DNA of 64,000 nt, taken from Bacteroides sp. CAG:443. GTDB lineage: Bacteria; Bacteroidota; Bacteroidia; Bacteroidales; Bacteroidaceae. The position numbers and the translations under genes are program-made. The notes under the pieces were generated by a model, which did not search any database, had not been told where the DNA came from, and saw only the letters and a list, made by a program, of their open reading frames with translations. Positions 53,167 through 60,993 of the stretch are shown here, piece after piece. How positions within the stretch are numbered: position 1 is the stretch's first letter; every line of letters begins with the position of its first letter. The DNA lies in contig FR887816.1 of the NCBI GenBank assembly GCA_000432735.1, forward strand, positions 1 through 64,000, read 5' to 3'.

Positions 53167-54051
53167 TTAGTTGATACCAACAGTATAAGAAACCACAACC
53201 GTTTTTACTCCAGCTTCGGGAAACGCCTCTTGCGCATACTGTGTCATATCCTGATATAGCCAGATTTGGGAACGCTTGTCTCCGCTATTATCTGTAATTC
53301 CAGAAATATTTACGATGAAAGCATCCATCGTCTGAGCAGCTTTATGTGTGATGAAATCGCATATGAAAGTCCATTGCTCTGTTGCTGCAACTTGACCTTC
53401 TAATGGTATCAGCTTATAGCTATCGGGGAAATTCTCATTGTCATTCGTTTCTCTTATTAGCTTACCATCAGCTAACACAAGATATTCACTATCCTCATTG
53501 AGCATAGCAAATTCTGTAAACTCTTTATTGAATACAAATTGCTTGCACATGAAAAGAAGACTATTATTCATCAATCTTTTCTCCACTTCATCCTTTTCAT
53601 CTGCTTCAATAACATAACGAAACTCTGCATTCAAACAGTTATAATCGCTCGACAAAAAGTTATCCGGCAGTCCTTCTGAATCGTGCTTCTCTTTTGAGAT
53701 TAGTTCGAGCAGTTTGTATTCCGTCCATGAAGGGTCGCCCTTGCGATAATCCAAATACGTCGTTTCGCTTATTTTTATGTGATATTCATAACCCTCTTCG
53801 TAGTTGAAGTCTTGAATAGAGGAGAATGATTCCCAGTCTTGAGCATTATTTTTTTTGACGGCATAAACTTTCCTGAAATAATTTTTGCCTTCACTGAATA
53901 TCATGCCCAATATTTTTTTTGAAGCCACTGTGAGTTCATACTCTTGGTAATTAGTTACTTTGCAACCTTCTTCGTCTTCTTTATCACAACTGATAAAGGT
54001 AAATGTAAACAAGAATAGCATCAGTATTCCAAATAAATGTTTTGTTCTCAT
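53167..54051 (-). CDS. Lipoprotein with conserved signal peptide, copy 3
   Basis: A 294-residue lipoprotein: MRTKHLFGILMLFLFTFTFI then SC (Cys 22), followed by a beta-rich mature body with alternating short strands (YQEYELTVASKKILGM, ETTYLDYRKGDPSWTEYK) and a C-terminal domain with WTFICDFITHKAAQTMDAFIVNISG. The first 20 codons match copies 1 and 2 almost base for base, on the opposite strand. The middle (KKNNAQDWESFSSIQDFNYEEGYEYH) also echoes the short copy-1 body (FSGIDGFVYKKGIEYTLKV), so copies 1 and 3 may share a domain. Function unknown. Confidence 0.82.
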   Translation of the reverse strand: MRTKHLFGILMLFLFTFTFISCDKEDEEGCKVTNYQEYELTVASKKILGMIFSEGKNYFRKVYAVKKNNAQDWESFSSIQDFNYEEGYEYHIKISETTYLDYRKGDPSWTEYKLLELISKEKHDSEGLPDNFLSSDYNCLNAEFRYVIEADEKDEVEKRLMNNSLLFMCKQFVFNKEFTEFAMLNEDSEYLVLADGKLIRETNDNENFPDSYKLIPLEGQVAATEQWTFICDFITHKAAQTMDAFIVNISGITDNSGDKRSQIWLYQDMTQYAQEAFPEAGVKTVVVSYTVGIN

Positions 54052-54175
54052 ACAATTTCATTTAGTATTTAAGTTATTTATTTCCTTTTCTATTGACATA
54101 TTGTTTACTTACAACCTCTTAACTTATCAGTTTTCCATCTTGAAAAACAAAAGCTGTTGTCAAGGTATACCATTC

Positions 54176-54403
54176 TTAGTCGTAAAGGCTTTCCTGATAT
54201 AGCATCCGTTCAACAGGACGATTATATCTGTCTGTTATCATTTCCTTTGCGTATGGTTCTCCAAAAAGTTTCAAGAAATCCTTCTTGCTCATTCCTATCT
54301 CAATCTTTTCTGAAGTATATTTACTATTTTGTACTCCTAACAAAGAAGCACAGCTAACAAACATAATACCGAAACACAGCAAAGTAATTGTTTTAAGTTT
54401 CAT
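54176..54403 (-). CDS. Small lipoprotein, SmpA/BamE-like fold possible
   Basis: A 75-residue lipoprotein: signal MKLKTITLLCFGIMFVSC with the lipobox Cys at 18, then a short mature part with EKIEIGMSKKDFLKLFGEPY. The GMSKxDFLxLFGxPY pattern is typical of SmpA/OmlA-like proteins, in which this turn-helix binds partner proteins. It is preceded by a TACATTTG promoter element and, about 40 bases further upstream of the predicted transcription start, the palindrome TCTCAAACTAGTTTGAGA. Confidence 0.7.
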   Translation of the reverse strand: MKLKTITLLCFGIMFVSCASLLGVQNSKYTSEKIEIGMSKKDFLKLFGEPYAKEMITDRYNRPVERMLYQESLYD

Positions 54404-54455
54404 ATTATTCTGATTATAAATTATTTTTCAGACTTTCTTTCCATATACATTTCTG

Positions 54456-54463
54456 CAAATGTA
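54456..54463 (-). promoter_or_regulatory. -7 element of the small lipoprotein gene
   Basis: Minus-strand TACATTTG fits TAnnTTTG; the predicted transcription start is near 54452, about 50 bases before the ATG. The palindrome centre is near -40.5 from that start. Confidence 0.55.
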
Positions 54464-54483
54464 CAAACCCAACCCAGCATAAT

Positions 54484-54501
54484 TCTCAAACTAGTTTGAG
54501 A
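54484..54501. promoter_or_regulatory. Palindrome TCTCAA-N6-TTGAGA, site 2
   Basis: TCTCAAACTAGTTTGAGA is a perfect 18-base palindrome with exactly the same six-base arms as the site at 42.3 kb. It lies where a class II activator of the CRP type would bind relative to the TACATTTG promoter. No U-run follows, so it is not a terminator. Confidence 0.6.
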
Positions 54502-54687
54502 GTTGCAGACAAAATCATATTCTATCATTTACTCAGCAAGAAAACTTTACCAACAAGCACTAACAGGTATCACTGCTTTTCTCTTATCAACTTTGTCAAT
54601 AATCAGGCAGAATACTATACCTACTAAACATAACCATACTCTTGAATTATACGTTAATTTGCGGATGTAAAGTACAGAAGAAAAAAA

Positions 54688-54721
54688 GAGAAAGGCATTG
54701 AAATATTTCAAGACCTTTCTC
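54688..54721 (-). terminator. Terminator of the CRP-like pair
   Basis: Arms GAGAAAGG / CCTTTCTC with an inner TTGAAATATTTCAA palindrome, followed on the minus strand by seven T. It ends the leftward CRP-like genes. Confidence 0.85.
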
Positions 54722-54743
54722 ACTAAACATTAAAATAATTAAA

Positions 54744-55307
54744 CTATCCTCTCAGTTTCTTGCGTATGTGACTGACTGTTTCAGGAGTAACACCCAAGAA
54801 TGAAGCAATGCTTTTCAAAGGTACTGCTTCTTTCAGGTTGGGACAACGCTCCATCAGTCTTTTATATCGTATTTCAGGACTGCAATACGAATCGAGCAGT
54901 CGCCCATATACCATTTCATATAGATTTTCGGCTACGCATCTTCCGAACCGTTGGGTTTCCATATTAGTCTCCCAATATTCAATAATATCATGGTGTGATA
55001 TTTCATAAACGGAGCAGTCTGTTATGGCTTGAATGCTTACCAAGGACAAGCTGCCTTTCATGAATGAGGAATAGTCACATACATATTCATTTGTAAACGA
55101 ATACCCTACAATGTGCTCTTCTCCCTCTTCGTCAATGTGGGTATATTGAAAGGTACCATCTTCCACCCATCCCGCAAAACGCTTTCTCTCATTCTGACGG
55201 ATGAAAAAATCTCCTTTACGATAAGTATGCAGTTTCCCTTTCCTTTTACATAAATCTGTTATAAAAGAATAGTCTAAGTTATTGGGGTATGTATTGAACT
55301 CGTTCAT
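54744..55307 (-). CDS. CRP/FNR-like regulator B
   Basis: A 187-residue paralogue of regulators A and C: cNMP-binding-like beta-roll (YRKGDFFIRQNERKRFAGWV ... SFTNEYVCDYSSFM), helix, then HTH (LKSIASFLGVTPETVSHIRKK). No cAMP phosphate-binding cassette is evident. It follows regulator C by nine bases, so the pair is co-transcribed, most likely with receptor 2. Short CRP-like proteins of this type regulate envelope genes in Bacteroidetes; the ligand is unknown. Confidence 0.85.
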   Translation of the reverse strand: MNEFNTYPNNLDYSFITDLCKRKGKLHTYRKGDFFIRQNERKRFAGWVEDGTFQYTHIDEEGEEHIVGYSFTNEYVCDYSSFMKGSLSLVSIQAITDCSVYEISHHDIIEYWETNMETQRFGRCVAENLYEMVYGRLLDSYCSPEIRYKRLMERCPNLKEAVPLKSIASFLGVTPETVSHIRKKLRG

Positions 55308-55316
55308 CTGATAAAA

Positions 55317-55883
55317 TCATTTGTTCTCAAAAGTAATTTCCTTGCGGATACGGCTGAGATAAGTGGGCGTAACATTCAAATAAGAGGCAACTTCTCCAAT
55401 CGTAATATTTTGAAGAATATCAGGACATCTTTTCAATAAAGCGATATAGCGTTCCTTGGGGGATAAACGGTGCATATCCAAATACTGTATATAACAATCA
55501 TGGAATAATGAGTCTGAAAATAACTGATGTAACTCTCTGTCCTCATTGAATAATTCATTGACTATTTCACAGTTACATACCAGAACCTCCACGTTTGTTG
55601 CAGCAACAATACTGGTCATACAAGGCGTTTTTTGTGTGGTACTTAAATAATCACCCACAAACGTTCCCGGGAGCGCAAATCCGGTTATATGTTCATTTCC
55701 GTTTGAATCTGTAGTAACATATTTAAAATATCCCTCTTGCACGATTCCCATATACCGTATAACATCTCCCTCTTGCACAAAGAATTCTCCCTTTTTGTAA
55801 TGACACAGTTCACCGTTCTTAGCACAAATCTCATGCCAGAATTCCATGTCTAATTTGTCGATGAAAGAATTAAAATTAGCCAT
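55317..55883 (-). CDS. CRP/FNR-like regulator C
   Basis: A 188-residue protein of the same build (YKKGEFFVQEGDVIRYMGIV, GTFVGDYLSTTQ, HTH TIGEVASYLNVTPTYLSRIR). It is 66 bases after receptor 2. The recognition helix (TPTYLSRIR) is closest to regulator A (TPTHMSRIR), and regulator B differs (TPETVSHIR), so A and C may share operators. Confidence 0.85.
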   Translation of the reverse strand: MANFNSFIDKLDMEFWHEICAKNGELCHYKKGEFFVQEGDVIRYMGIVQEGYFKYVTTDSNGNEHITGFALPGTFVGDYLSTTQKTPCMTSIVAATNVEVLVCNCEIVNELFNEDRELHQLFSDSLFHDCYIQYLDMHRLSPKERYIALLKRCPDILQNITIGEVASYLNVTPTYLSRIRKEITFENK

Positions 55884-55949
55884 TCCTATTACTTTTATTT
55901 ATGGTTCCGTATTCATATATCACTCTAAAAGACTTTCGTCTATTACTCT

Positions 55950-58223
55950 TTAGTGTCCGAATCGTGATGTATCCACTTCTTTCACTTCCTGCTTTTTATA
56001 TCCACCAAAACGATATGTAAAGTTTAGAGATACGGTACGGCTGTAGAAGGAGCTGTTCATATCCAAATACTGCCCTTTGAAGCGAACTTTCATATCCGGC
56101 ATACTGGAGTTAAAGATGTCACTGCAACGTGCCGTAAGCGAACACTTGTTCTTGGCAAAGTTCCATTTCATTCCGGCAGTAAGATTGAATGTGCTTGCGA
56201 GATCCAGTGTACCCTGAATAAAAGGTGTCTGTATATTACCCGTCAATTCAAACGAAAGGTTTTTGCCTACCTTGAAAGTATTGTCAAGCGTTCCGATAAA
56301 TAACCATTTCTTTCGGTCGAAAGGTATGTCAAAGAACTGATCACATTTTTCCCGTGCCTGCATTCCTACAAGTGTCAGTCTTGCATCGTACCAGTTGCCA
56401 AGACTGAACGGTAAAATGACATTTGCGCCTATCATGCGCATATAATTCCAGTTGGTATTTTTATATATCAATGCCAGACGGTCGGTAGCCTGATAGGGAG
56501 ACTGGGCAAAGTAATCGGAAGTATGTTTATAGAACAGACCAAATATATACTTCTGTTTTAATATATAGTTTCCATTCAGACTATAGGTTGTCATAGGTCG
56601 TAAACCGGGTGTTCCCTGAATTTCAGAATATCCGTTCAGATAGGTGACTGACGACTGCATATCCCAATAACCGGGATACGTCTTATCTGTTGACAGGGAT
56701 AGCTGGAAAATATGTTGCGGGCTTTTCAGATATGTCAGTGAGGCTTGCGGATAGACTGCCCATTTGTGATAGTTCCCGATCGTGTAATATTCTCCCGTTG
56801 CAGAAACAGAGAACGAAGTACCGGTCGCCCAACTCTTACTCAGCGAGAAATAAAAATTAGTTGTCTGTTCTTCCAGCTTAGCGTCTGTATTTTCAGGTTT
56901 TATATTACCCGCCACATTATCATAAGTCTGAAAATCATAGTTATTTGTATAGCGATACGATACGCCGTAACCTATGCCCCAGTTATTTGCCAGACGATGT
57001 TTCTGGTCTGCATAAACAGAGAAACGGTCAATACGCTGCCCGCCGGTCAGGGTATATGCGTTCTCACTCTTGTCGGCAAGCTGTGTTGACATAGTCTGAT
57101 TATTATCGGATGTATAACGGGTATAATCACCGCCAAGTTCAAGTCCGAAACCGGAACTGTACTGTAGGGCTATGTTATGCATCTTGTTTTCCGTAAACTT
57201 ATCGAGAGTGGACTGCTGAAAACTTCCATCAGCTATGCTACGGCCGTCTCTATCGGGAGTAAAACTTCCCGTATAGGCAACATTCAGATGATTCTTCTCA
57301 TTGATGTTGTATTCCAATGCTGTTCTTACATTATGTGTCCAGCTTTTGGTACTTAGTCTTTCATTCTGGGTTATTTCATAGACCTTATCGCCCAATGTAT
57401 GTCTGGAAAACAAGTCTGTATATTCCATTATTTTGACATTGTCGGCTCCAGACATTACATCCAAAGTTACTTTAGGTATGGACAAACGGAAATTCCCGTT
57501 TGCACCACCACTGCTAAAATACCTGTTCTGATAATAGGTACTCAGCTCCCCCTGAAATGAATAGTCATTCGAGCGTTTCATCACCACATTGATGACAGCT
57601 CCACGTACATGAAATTCAGGAGGAGCACTATACACGACTTCTGCTTTCTCTACACGATCCACCGATGTATTGCGCAACAATGTTTCCAGTTGGTCCGCTG
57701 TCATGGTGGTAGGCTTACCGTTTAGTATAATGGTAAGGGAACTTGCTCCGGCAAGAGAAAGCGCGCCGTTACTCTCTTGTACTCCCGGCAGTTTGGATAT
57801 AGCTTCGTAGGCATTGTTTACAACCTGCCTTTCCGAAAGTACCGAAAGGTCATAGCCCAGTCGTCCGTCTTCCACTTTAACCAGCGGTCTTTCTCCCTTT
57901 ATTACCACTTCCTCCAGATTATAGTCTTTCGGCTCCAGCGTAATAATACCCGCATCACGCGCCTGCCCCTTTACCTGCCTGGTCTGATAAAGCAGATGCT
58001 GGATAATGAGCTGATACTTTTCCGGCTCCGGTTCAAGCCTGAATGTACCGTCGGCCGCAGAGATAGCTGCCCCCAGATAGGTTGAATCCGGAAGCTGCAT
58101 GACGATGGTAGCACCGTCCACCGGCTGGTTACTAGTGTTTATTATTTTTCCTGTTACCTGACTCCAGATTATATTAGGAATATATAAAATGGATAATAAA
58201 ACTATTGTACATCTGAGATTCAT
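55950..58223 (-). CDS. Outer-membrane receptor 2 (OMP_b-brl type)
   Basis: A 757-residue paralogue of receptor 1: signal peptide, regulatory-like domain (DGATIVMQLPDSTYLGAAIS), plug-like domain (NAYEAISKLPGVQESNGALS, LTIILNGKPT), barrel and the C-terminus KKQEVKEVDTSRFGH. The first 115 residues are nearly identical to receptor 1 at DNA level (about 88% over a 200-base stretch by eye), while the barrels are much less alike. It precedes two CRP-like genes on the same strand. Ligand unknown. Confidence 0.87.
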   Translation of the reverse strand: MNLRCTIVLLSILYIPNIIWSQVTGKIINTSNQPVDGATIVMQLPDSTYLGAAISAADGTFRLEPEPEKYQLIIQHLLYQTRQVKGQARDAGIITLEPKDYNLEEVVIKGERPLVKVEDGRLGYDLSVLSERQVVNNAYEAISKLPGVQESNGALSLAGASSLTIILNGKPTTMTADQLETLLRNTSVDRVEKAEVVYSAPPEFHVRGAVINVVMKRSNDYSFQGELSTYYQNRYFSSGGANGNFRLSIPKVTLDVMSGADNVKIMEYTDLFSRHTLGDKVYEITQNERLSTKSWTHNVRTALEYNINEKNHLNVAYTGSFTPDRDGRSIADGSFQQSTLDKFTENKMHNIALQYSSGFGLELGGDYTRYTSDNNQTMSTQLADKSENAYTLTGGQRIDRFSVYADQKHRLANNWGIGYGVSYRYTNNYDFQTYDNVAGNIKPENTDAKLEEQTTNFYFSLSKSWATGTSFSVSATGEYYTIGNYHKWAVYPQASLTYLKSPQHIFQLSLSTDKTYPGYWDMQSSVTYLNGYSEIQGTPGLRPMTTYSLNGNYILKQKYIFGLFYKHTSDYFAQSPYQATDRLALIYKNTNWNYMRMIGANVILPFSLGNWYDARLTLVGMQAREKCDQFFDIPFDRKKWLFIGTLDNTFKVGKNLSFELTGNIQTPFIQGTLDLASTFNLTAGMKWNFAKNKCSLTARCSDIFNSSMPDMKVRFKGQYLDMNSSFYSRTVSLNFTYRFGGYKKQEVKEVDTSRFGH

Positions 58224-58980
58224 TCTATTCTAAAATTTACTCATCAATCCATTTTCTTTCTTTGATATCAACTTAACAAAGTCATTGTTCGAATTACCTA
58301 CAATTAATTATCATCACATATAAAGCCATTGGAACAAATCCCTTTAACATTCGTTCCAAGACTAATAATACATGCTAATATAATTTCAATAATTTCTCCT
58401 TTTTGCTTCGTATATAACCTTTTACAGATTATGTAGACTACTATTTTACACAAACAAAGAATTAAACAAGCGACCTTTATCTATTTCAGTTGTTTAAAGA
58501 TAGAAGATAACCTGAAGAAAGTGTTCTTTTTTTACACATTATAAGAAGTTTATAGAAACTTTTTCGGACAATGAAAAACTATCTGAGCAAACCACATTGC
58601 AGGTTATGATGGAACTCATCACAAATTTTCAAGCAACAAAAGCCGCTGACTGATTCTATCTTACAGCAAAGTAATGTCAACGGTTTTTACTAAAGATTAT
58701 TTGCATTTATTTTTTCACCTTGCCGCTCCTTGGCGATTGAAACGGAGCAATAGTATACCCCAGTTTCTTGATAGCTTCCTTCAGCTTTTTGGAAGACGTC
58801 TTATCCTTATCTTACCAAACAAAATATTAAAGGCAGATAAAGAATAGTTATCAGAATGGTAGTATTTTGCAAGAGAATAATAGTGCCCGACAAACTTTAT
58901 TTTCTGATCTTTGTTTGCTTAATAGCAACTTAGCAAATAGTTTGACTAAACAACTGGATATAAAAACATAAACTAACTGT
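58224..58980. pseudogene. Remnant-rich gap before the fic gene
   Basis: No intact gene is seen. On the minus strand 58707-58814 an open stretch without a start (DKDKTSSKKLKEAIKKLGYT, then IAPFQSPRSGKVKK) looks like the C-terminal half of a heavy-metal-associated (HMA) domain. On the plus strand near 58537-58653 another open frame (HYKKFIETFSDNEKLSEQTT, then LQVMMELITNFQATKAAD) looks coding-like without a start. The rest is A/T-rich; both pieces are likely gene fragments. Confidence 0.4.
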
Positions 58981-59841
58981 ATGGAAATGATGAAATATCG
59001 CAGACATTTATGGGGTGATATGGCATTCAGCTCATTCATCCCGACTTCTCTCTTCCAAATACAAGTTACCCGCACTCCTCAGACGGATCGGTTGATAGCG
59101 GAAGCAGAAACAGCCCTACGGCAGTTGAATGCGAACGCTGCACGGCTTTCCAACGAGCAACTGGAGAAACTCATGAGACAAGAAGCAGAATCTTCCTGCA
59201 GGCTGGCTTCGGGCGAACCTTCTCTTTCGTTCGATTTTATGATAAAGACCGACGATGATACCCTCATGACAGATGCTGAAAACCTCTTGCAGGCTACACG
59301 TTATGCCGTCGAAGCGATGGACGAACTGCCGCTCAGTGCCCGTATGCTGAAGAATGCACACTATCTGATGTGCCAAAGCGAACAATATGAAAAGAAATAT
59401 CCCGGTGAGTTCCGGAATTCACCCGTATGGATAGGCTGGAAAGAAAACGGATTGAAAGAAGCGCTGTTTGTACCTCCCGTTTACGAAGACATGACAGAGG
59501 CGTTTTCCGATCTGGAGCGATACATTCATTCGGAAGATACGGAAAATGTACTCGTTCGTGCCGCACTGATTCATTATCAGTTTGAAATGATACATCCGTT
59601 CATCGACGGCAATGGTCGGACAGGACGCCTTCTGAATCTTTTGTTCTTGAAGCAAGAGGAAGTACTCGAAAAGCCTGTGCTGCTGCTTTCCAATCCGCTT
59701 TATAAGCGTGCTGCTGTCTATTACCGTAACATACAGCGAGTAAATGAAGCGGCAGGCTACGACGAATGGATTGATTTCTTCCTCACGGCACTTAAAAATG
59801 CGGCCCAGCAGACTTCATTGGCTATTTGTAAGATGGAGTAA
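58981..59841 (+). CDS. Fic-domain protein with atypical inhibitory motif
   Basis: A 286-residue Fic protein with the full active motif H205-PFIDGNGRTGR. The N-terminal helical part normally carries the autoinhibitory (S/T)xxxE(G/N) helix; the corresponding segment is S72-C-R-L-A76-S77, so the inhibitory Glu is replaced by Ala. The flap region (VWIGWKENGLKEALFVPPVY) is present. Fic enzymes attach AMP or related groups to proteins. No toxin-antitoxin partner is adjacent. A terminator follows. Confidence 0.87.
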   Translation: MEMMKYRRHLWGDMAFSSFIPTSLFQIQVTRTPQTDRLIAEAETALRQLNANAARLSNEQLEKLMRQEAESSCRLASGEPSLSFDFMIKTDDDTLMTDAENLLQATRYAVEAMDELPLSARMLKNAHYLMCQSEQYEKKYPGEFRNSPVWIGWKENGLKEALFVPPVYEDMTEAFSDLERYIHSEDTENVLVRAALIHYQFEMIHPFIDGNGRTGRLLNLLFLKQEEVLEKPVLLLSNPLYKRAAVYYRNIQRVNEAAGYDEWIDFFLTALKNAAQQTSLAICKME

Positions 59842-59863
59842 AGACATTCGGGCCGGACATAAA

Positions 59864-59900
59864 AAAAGTCCTGAAAACCGGTCAAGTTTTCAGGACTTTT
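59864..59900. terminator. Terminator between fic and tRNA-Lys
   Basis: Perfect 15-base arms AAAAGTCCTGAAAAC / GTTTTCAGGACTTTT around a seven-base loop; serves both the fic and the leftward tRNA transcript. Confidence 0.85.
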
Positions 59901-59920
59901 CACTGTTTCGCCTCACGGCC

Positions 59921-59996
59921 TGGTACACCCTCAGGGATTCGAACCCTGGACCCACTGATTAAGAGTCAGTTGCTCTACCAACTGAGCTAAGAGTGC
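59921..59996 (-). tRNA. tRNA-Lys (CTT), copy 2, CCA encoded
   Basis: Leftward cloverleaf: acceptor GCACTCT pairs with AGGGTGT, D-stem GCTC/GAGC, anticodon loop CTCTTAA giving anticodon CTT, T-arm CAGGG-TTCGAAT-CCCTG, discriminator A and encoded CCA. The body is identical to the neighbouring copy. Confidence 0.95.
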
Positions 59997-60040
59997 ATCC
60001 ACTATAAATTGTCAAATTTCCCGTGCAACTTCCTTGAAAG

Positions 60041-60113
60041 TACACCCTCAGGGATTCGAACCCTGGACCCACTGATTAAGAGTCAGTTGCTCTACCAACT
60101 GAGCTAAGAGTGC
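60041..60113 (-). tRNA. tRNA-Lys (CTT), copy 1, no encoded CCA
   Basis: The same cloverleaf as the other copy, with identical body, but the three bases after the discriminator read CTT on the minus strand rather than CCA. It is first in the tRNA transcript, 22 bases after the -7 element. It would depend on CCA-adding enzyme. Confidence 0.95.
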
Positions 60114-60134
60114 ATTTCCTTTCGTTTGCGGGTG

Positions 60135-60166
60135 CAAAAATATAACCTTTATTTGAATTGACCAAA
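60135..60166 (-). promoter_or_regulatory. Promoter of the tRNA-Lys pair
   Basis: Minus-strand TATTTTTG -7 element and TTTG -33 element separated by 20 bases, a full match to the Bacteroidetes promoter. It overlaps the left arm of the ndk terminator. Confidence 0.75.
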
Positions 60167-60207
60167 TAAAATGCAGGTAAATCTTATCAATTTCCTGCAT
60201 TTTATTT
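60164..60207 (-). terminator. Terminator of ndk
   Basis: Perfect 14-base arms AAATAAAATGCAGG / CCTGCATTTTATTT with a 16-base loop, 23 bases after the ndk stop. Confidence 0.75.
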
Positions 60208-60229
60208 TTGTCATTTTCATAACAAGCTG

Positions 60230-60706
60230 TTATACAAGCTTATATTCATCTTCGTAATAAAGGTATTTCAGCGTGCTTTGTTCGTAGTCGAACAGCTCTT
60301 CGGGCTTAAAGAAGCGGGCAACTTCTGTAGCAGCTGTTTTCGGAGAGTCGGATGTGTGGATAATGTTTTCCTGTGAACTGACACAATAATCACCTCGGAT
60401 GGTGCCTGGAACAGCCACACGACCGTTGGTTGCTCCCGTCATTGAACGTACAATCTGTACGGCATCTACCCCTTCGTAGCAGCAAGCTACTACCGGAGAA
60501 GCCATCATGGAGTTTTTCACGCGCTGGAAGAAGGGCTTCCCAGCCAGATGAGCATAATGTTCGTTCAGTAAATCGTCGGTGAGCTGCATCATTTTCATAC
60601 CTGCCAACCGAAGTCCTTTACGTTCGAAACGGCTGGTAATTTCGCCGATTAAGCCGCGCTGTACGGCAGATGGTTTTAAAATAACCAATGTTTTTTCAAG
60701 ACTCAT
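60230..60706 (-). CDS. ndk: Nucleoside diphosphate kinase
   Basis: A 158-residue NDK: KTLVILKPSAVQRGLIGEI, MTGATNGRVAVPGTIRGDY and the active histidine in NIIHTSDSP. It keeps the family's nucleotide-binding residues and balances NTP pools. A TATCTTTG -7 element lies about 32 bases upstream with a TTTG -33 element 18 bases further. Slightly longer than the usual 140 residues because of a C-terminal helix (STLKYLYYEDEYKLV). Confidence 0.95.
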   Translation of the reverse strand: MSLEKTLVILKPSAVQRGLIGEITSRFERKGLRLAGMKMMQLTDDLLNEHYAHLAGKPFFQRVKNSMMASPVVACCYEGVDAVQIVRSMTGATNGRVAVPGTIRGDYCVSSQENIIHTSDSPKTAATEVARFFKPEELFDYEQSTLKYLYYEDEYKLV

Positions 60707-60737
60707 AGTGTTTTTCTGTTTTTAAGTTTAACGGTTC

Positions 60738-60767
60738 CAAAGATAAATCTTTCTGCAGGAAAACAAA
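60738..60767 (-). promoter_or_regulatory. Promoter of ndk
   Basis: Minus-strand TATCTTTG -7 and TTTG -33 elements, spacer 18 bases. Confidence 0.6.
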
Positions 60768-60993
60768 AATTTTGAGAAGAAAAAAGCCTCCCTGCACGAC
60801 TTCTTCCCAATTTACTGAACACCTTACACCCGCTTCTCTGAATCGTGCCTGCAAGTTTCGCCTAAAACGTCTCGACGTTTTTTTTAAGATTTGTACAAAA
60901 AACAAAATCTTTTGTACAAATTTTCCTGCATTCATGCTGACAAAAGATCCGCTGCTCCGGCACAAGCTTCAGGAAGCGTCACGGCACAGATTC

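Noticed and set aside
36379..58223. Polysaccharide utilisation locus
   Set aside because: There is no SusD-like lipoprotein, no glycoside hydrolase and no hybrid two-component or ECF/anti-sigma pair; the barrels are OMP_b-brl-type, not SusC.
60696..60965. An 89-codon frame upstream of ndk
   Set aside because: It overlaps the ndk promoter and start, lacks family signals and covers repeated TTTGTACAAA elements.
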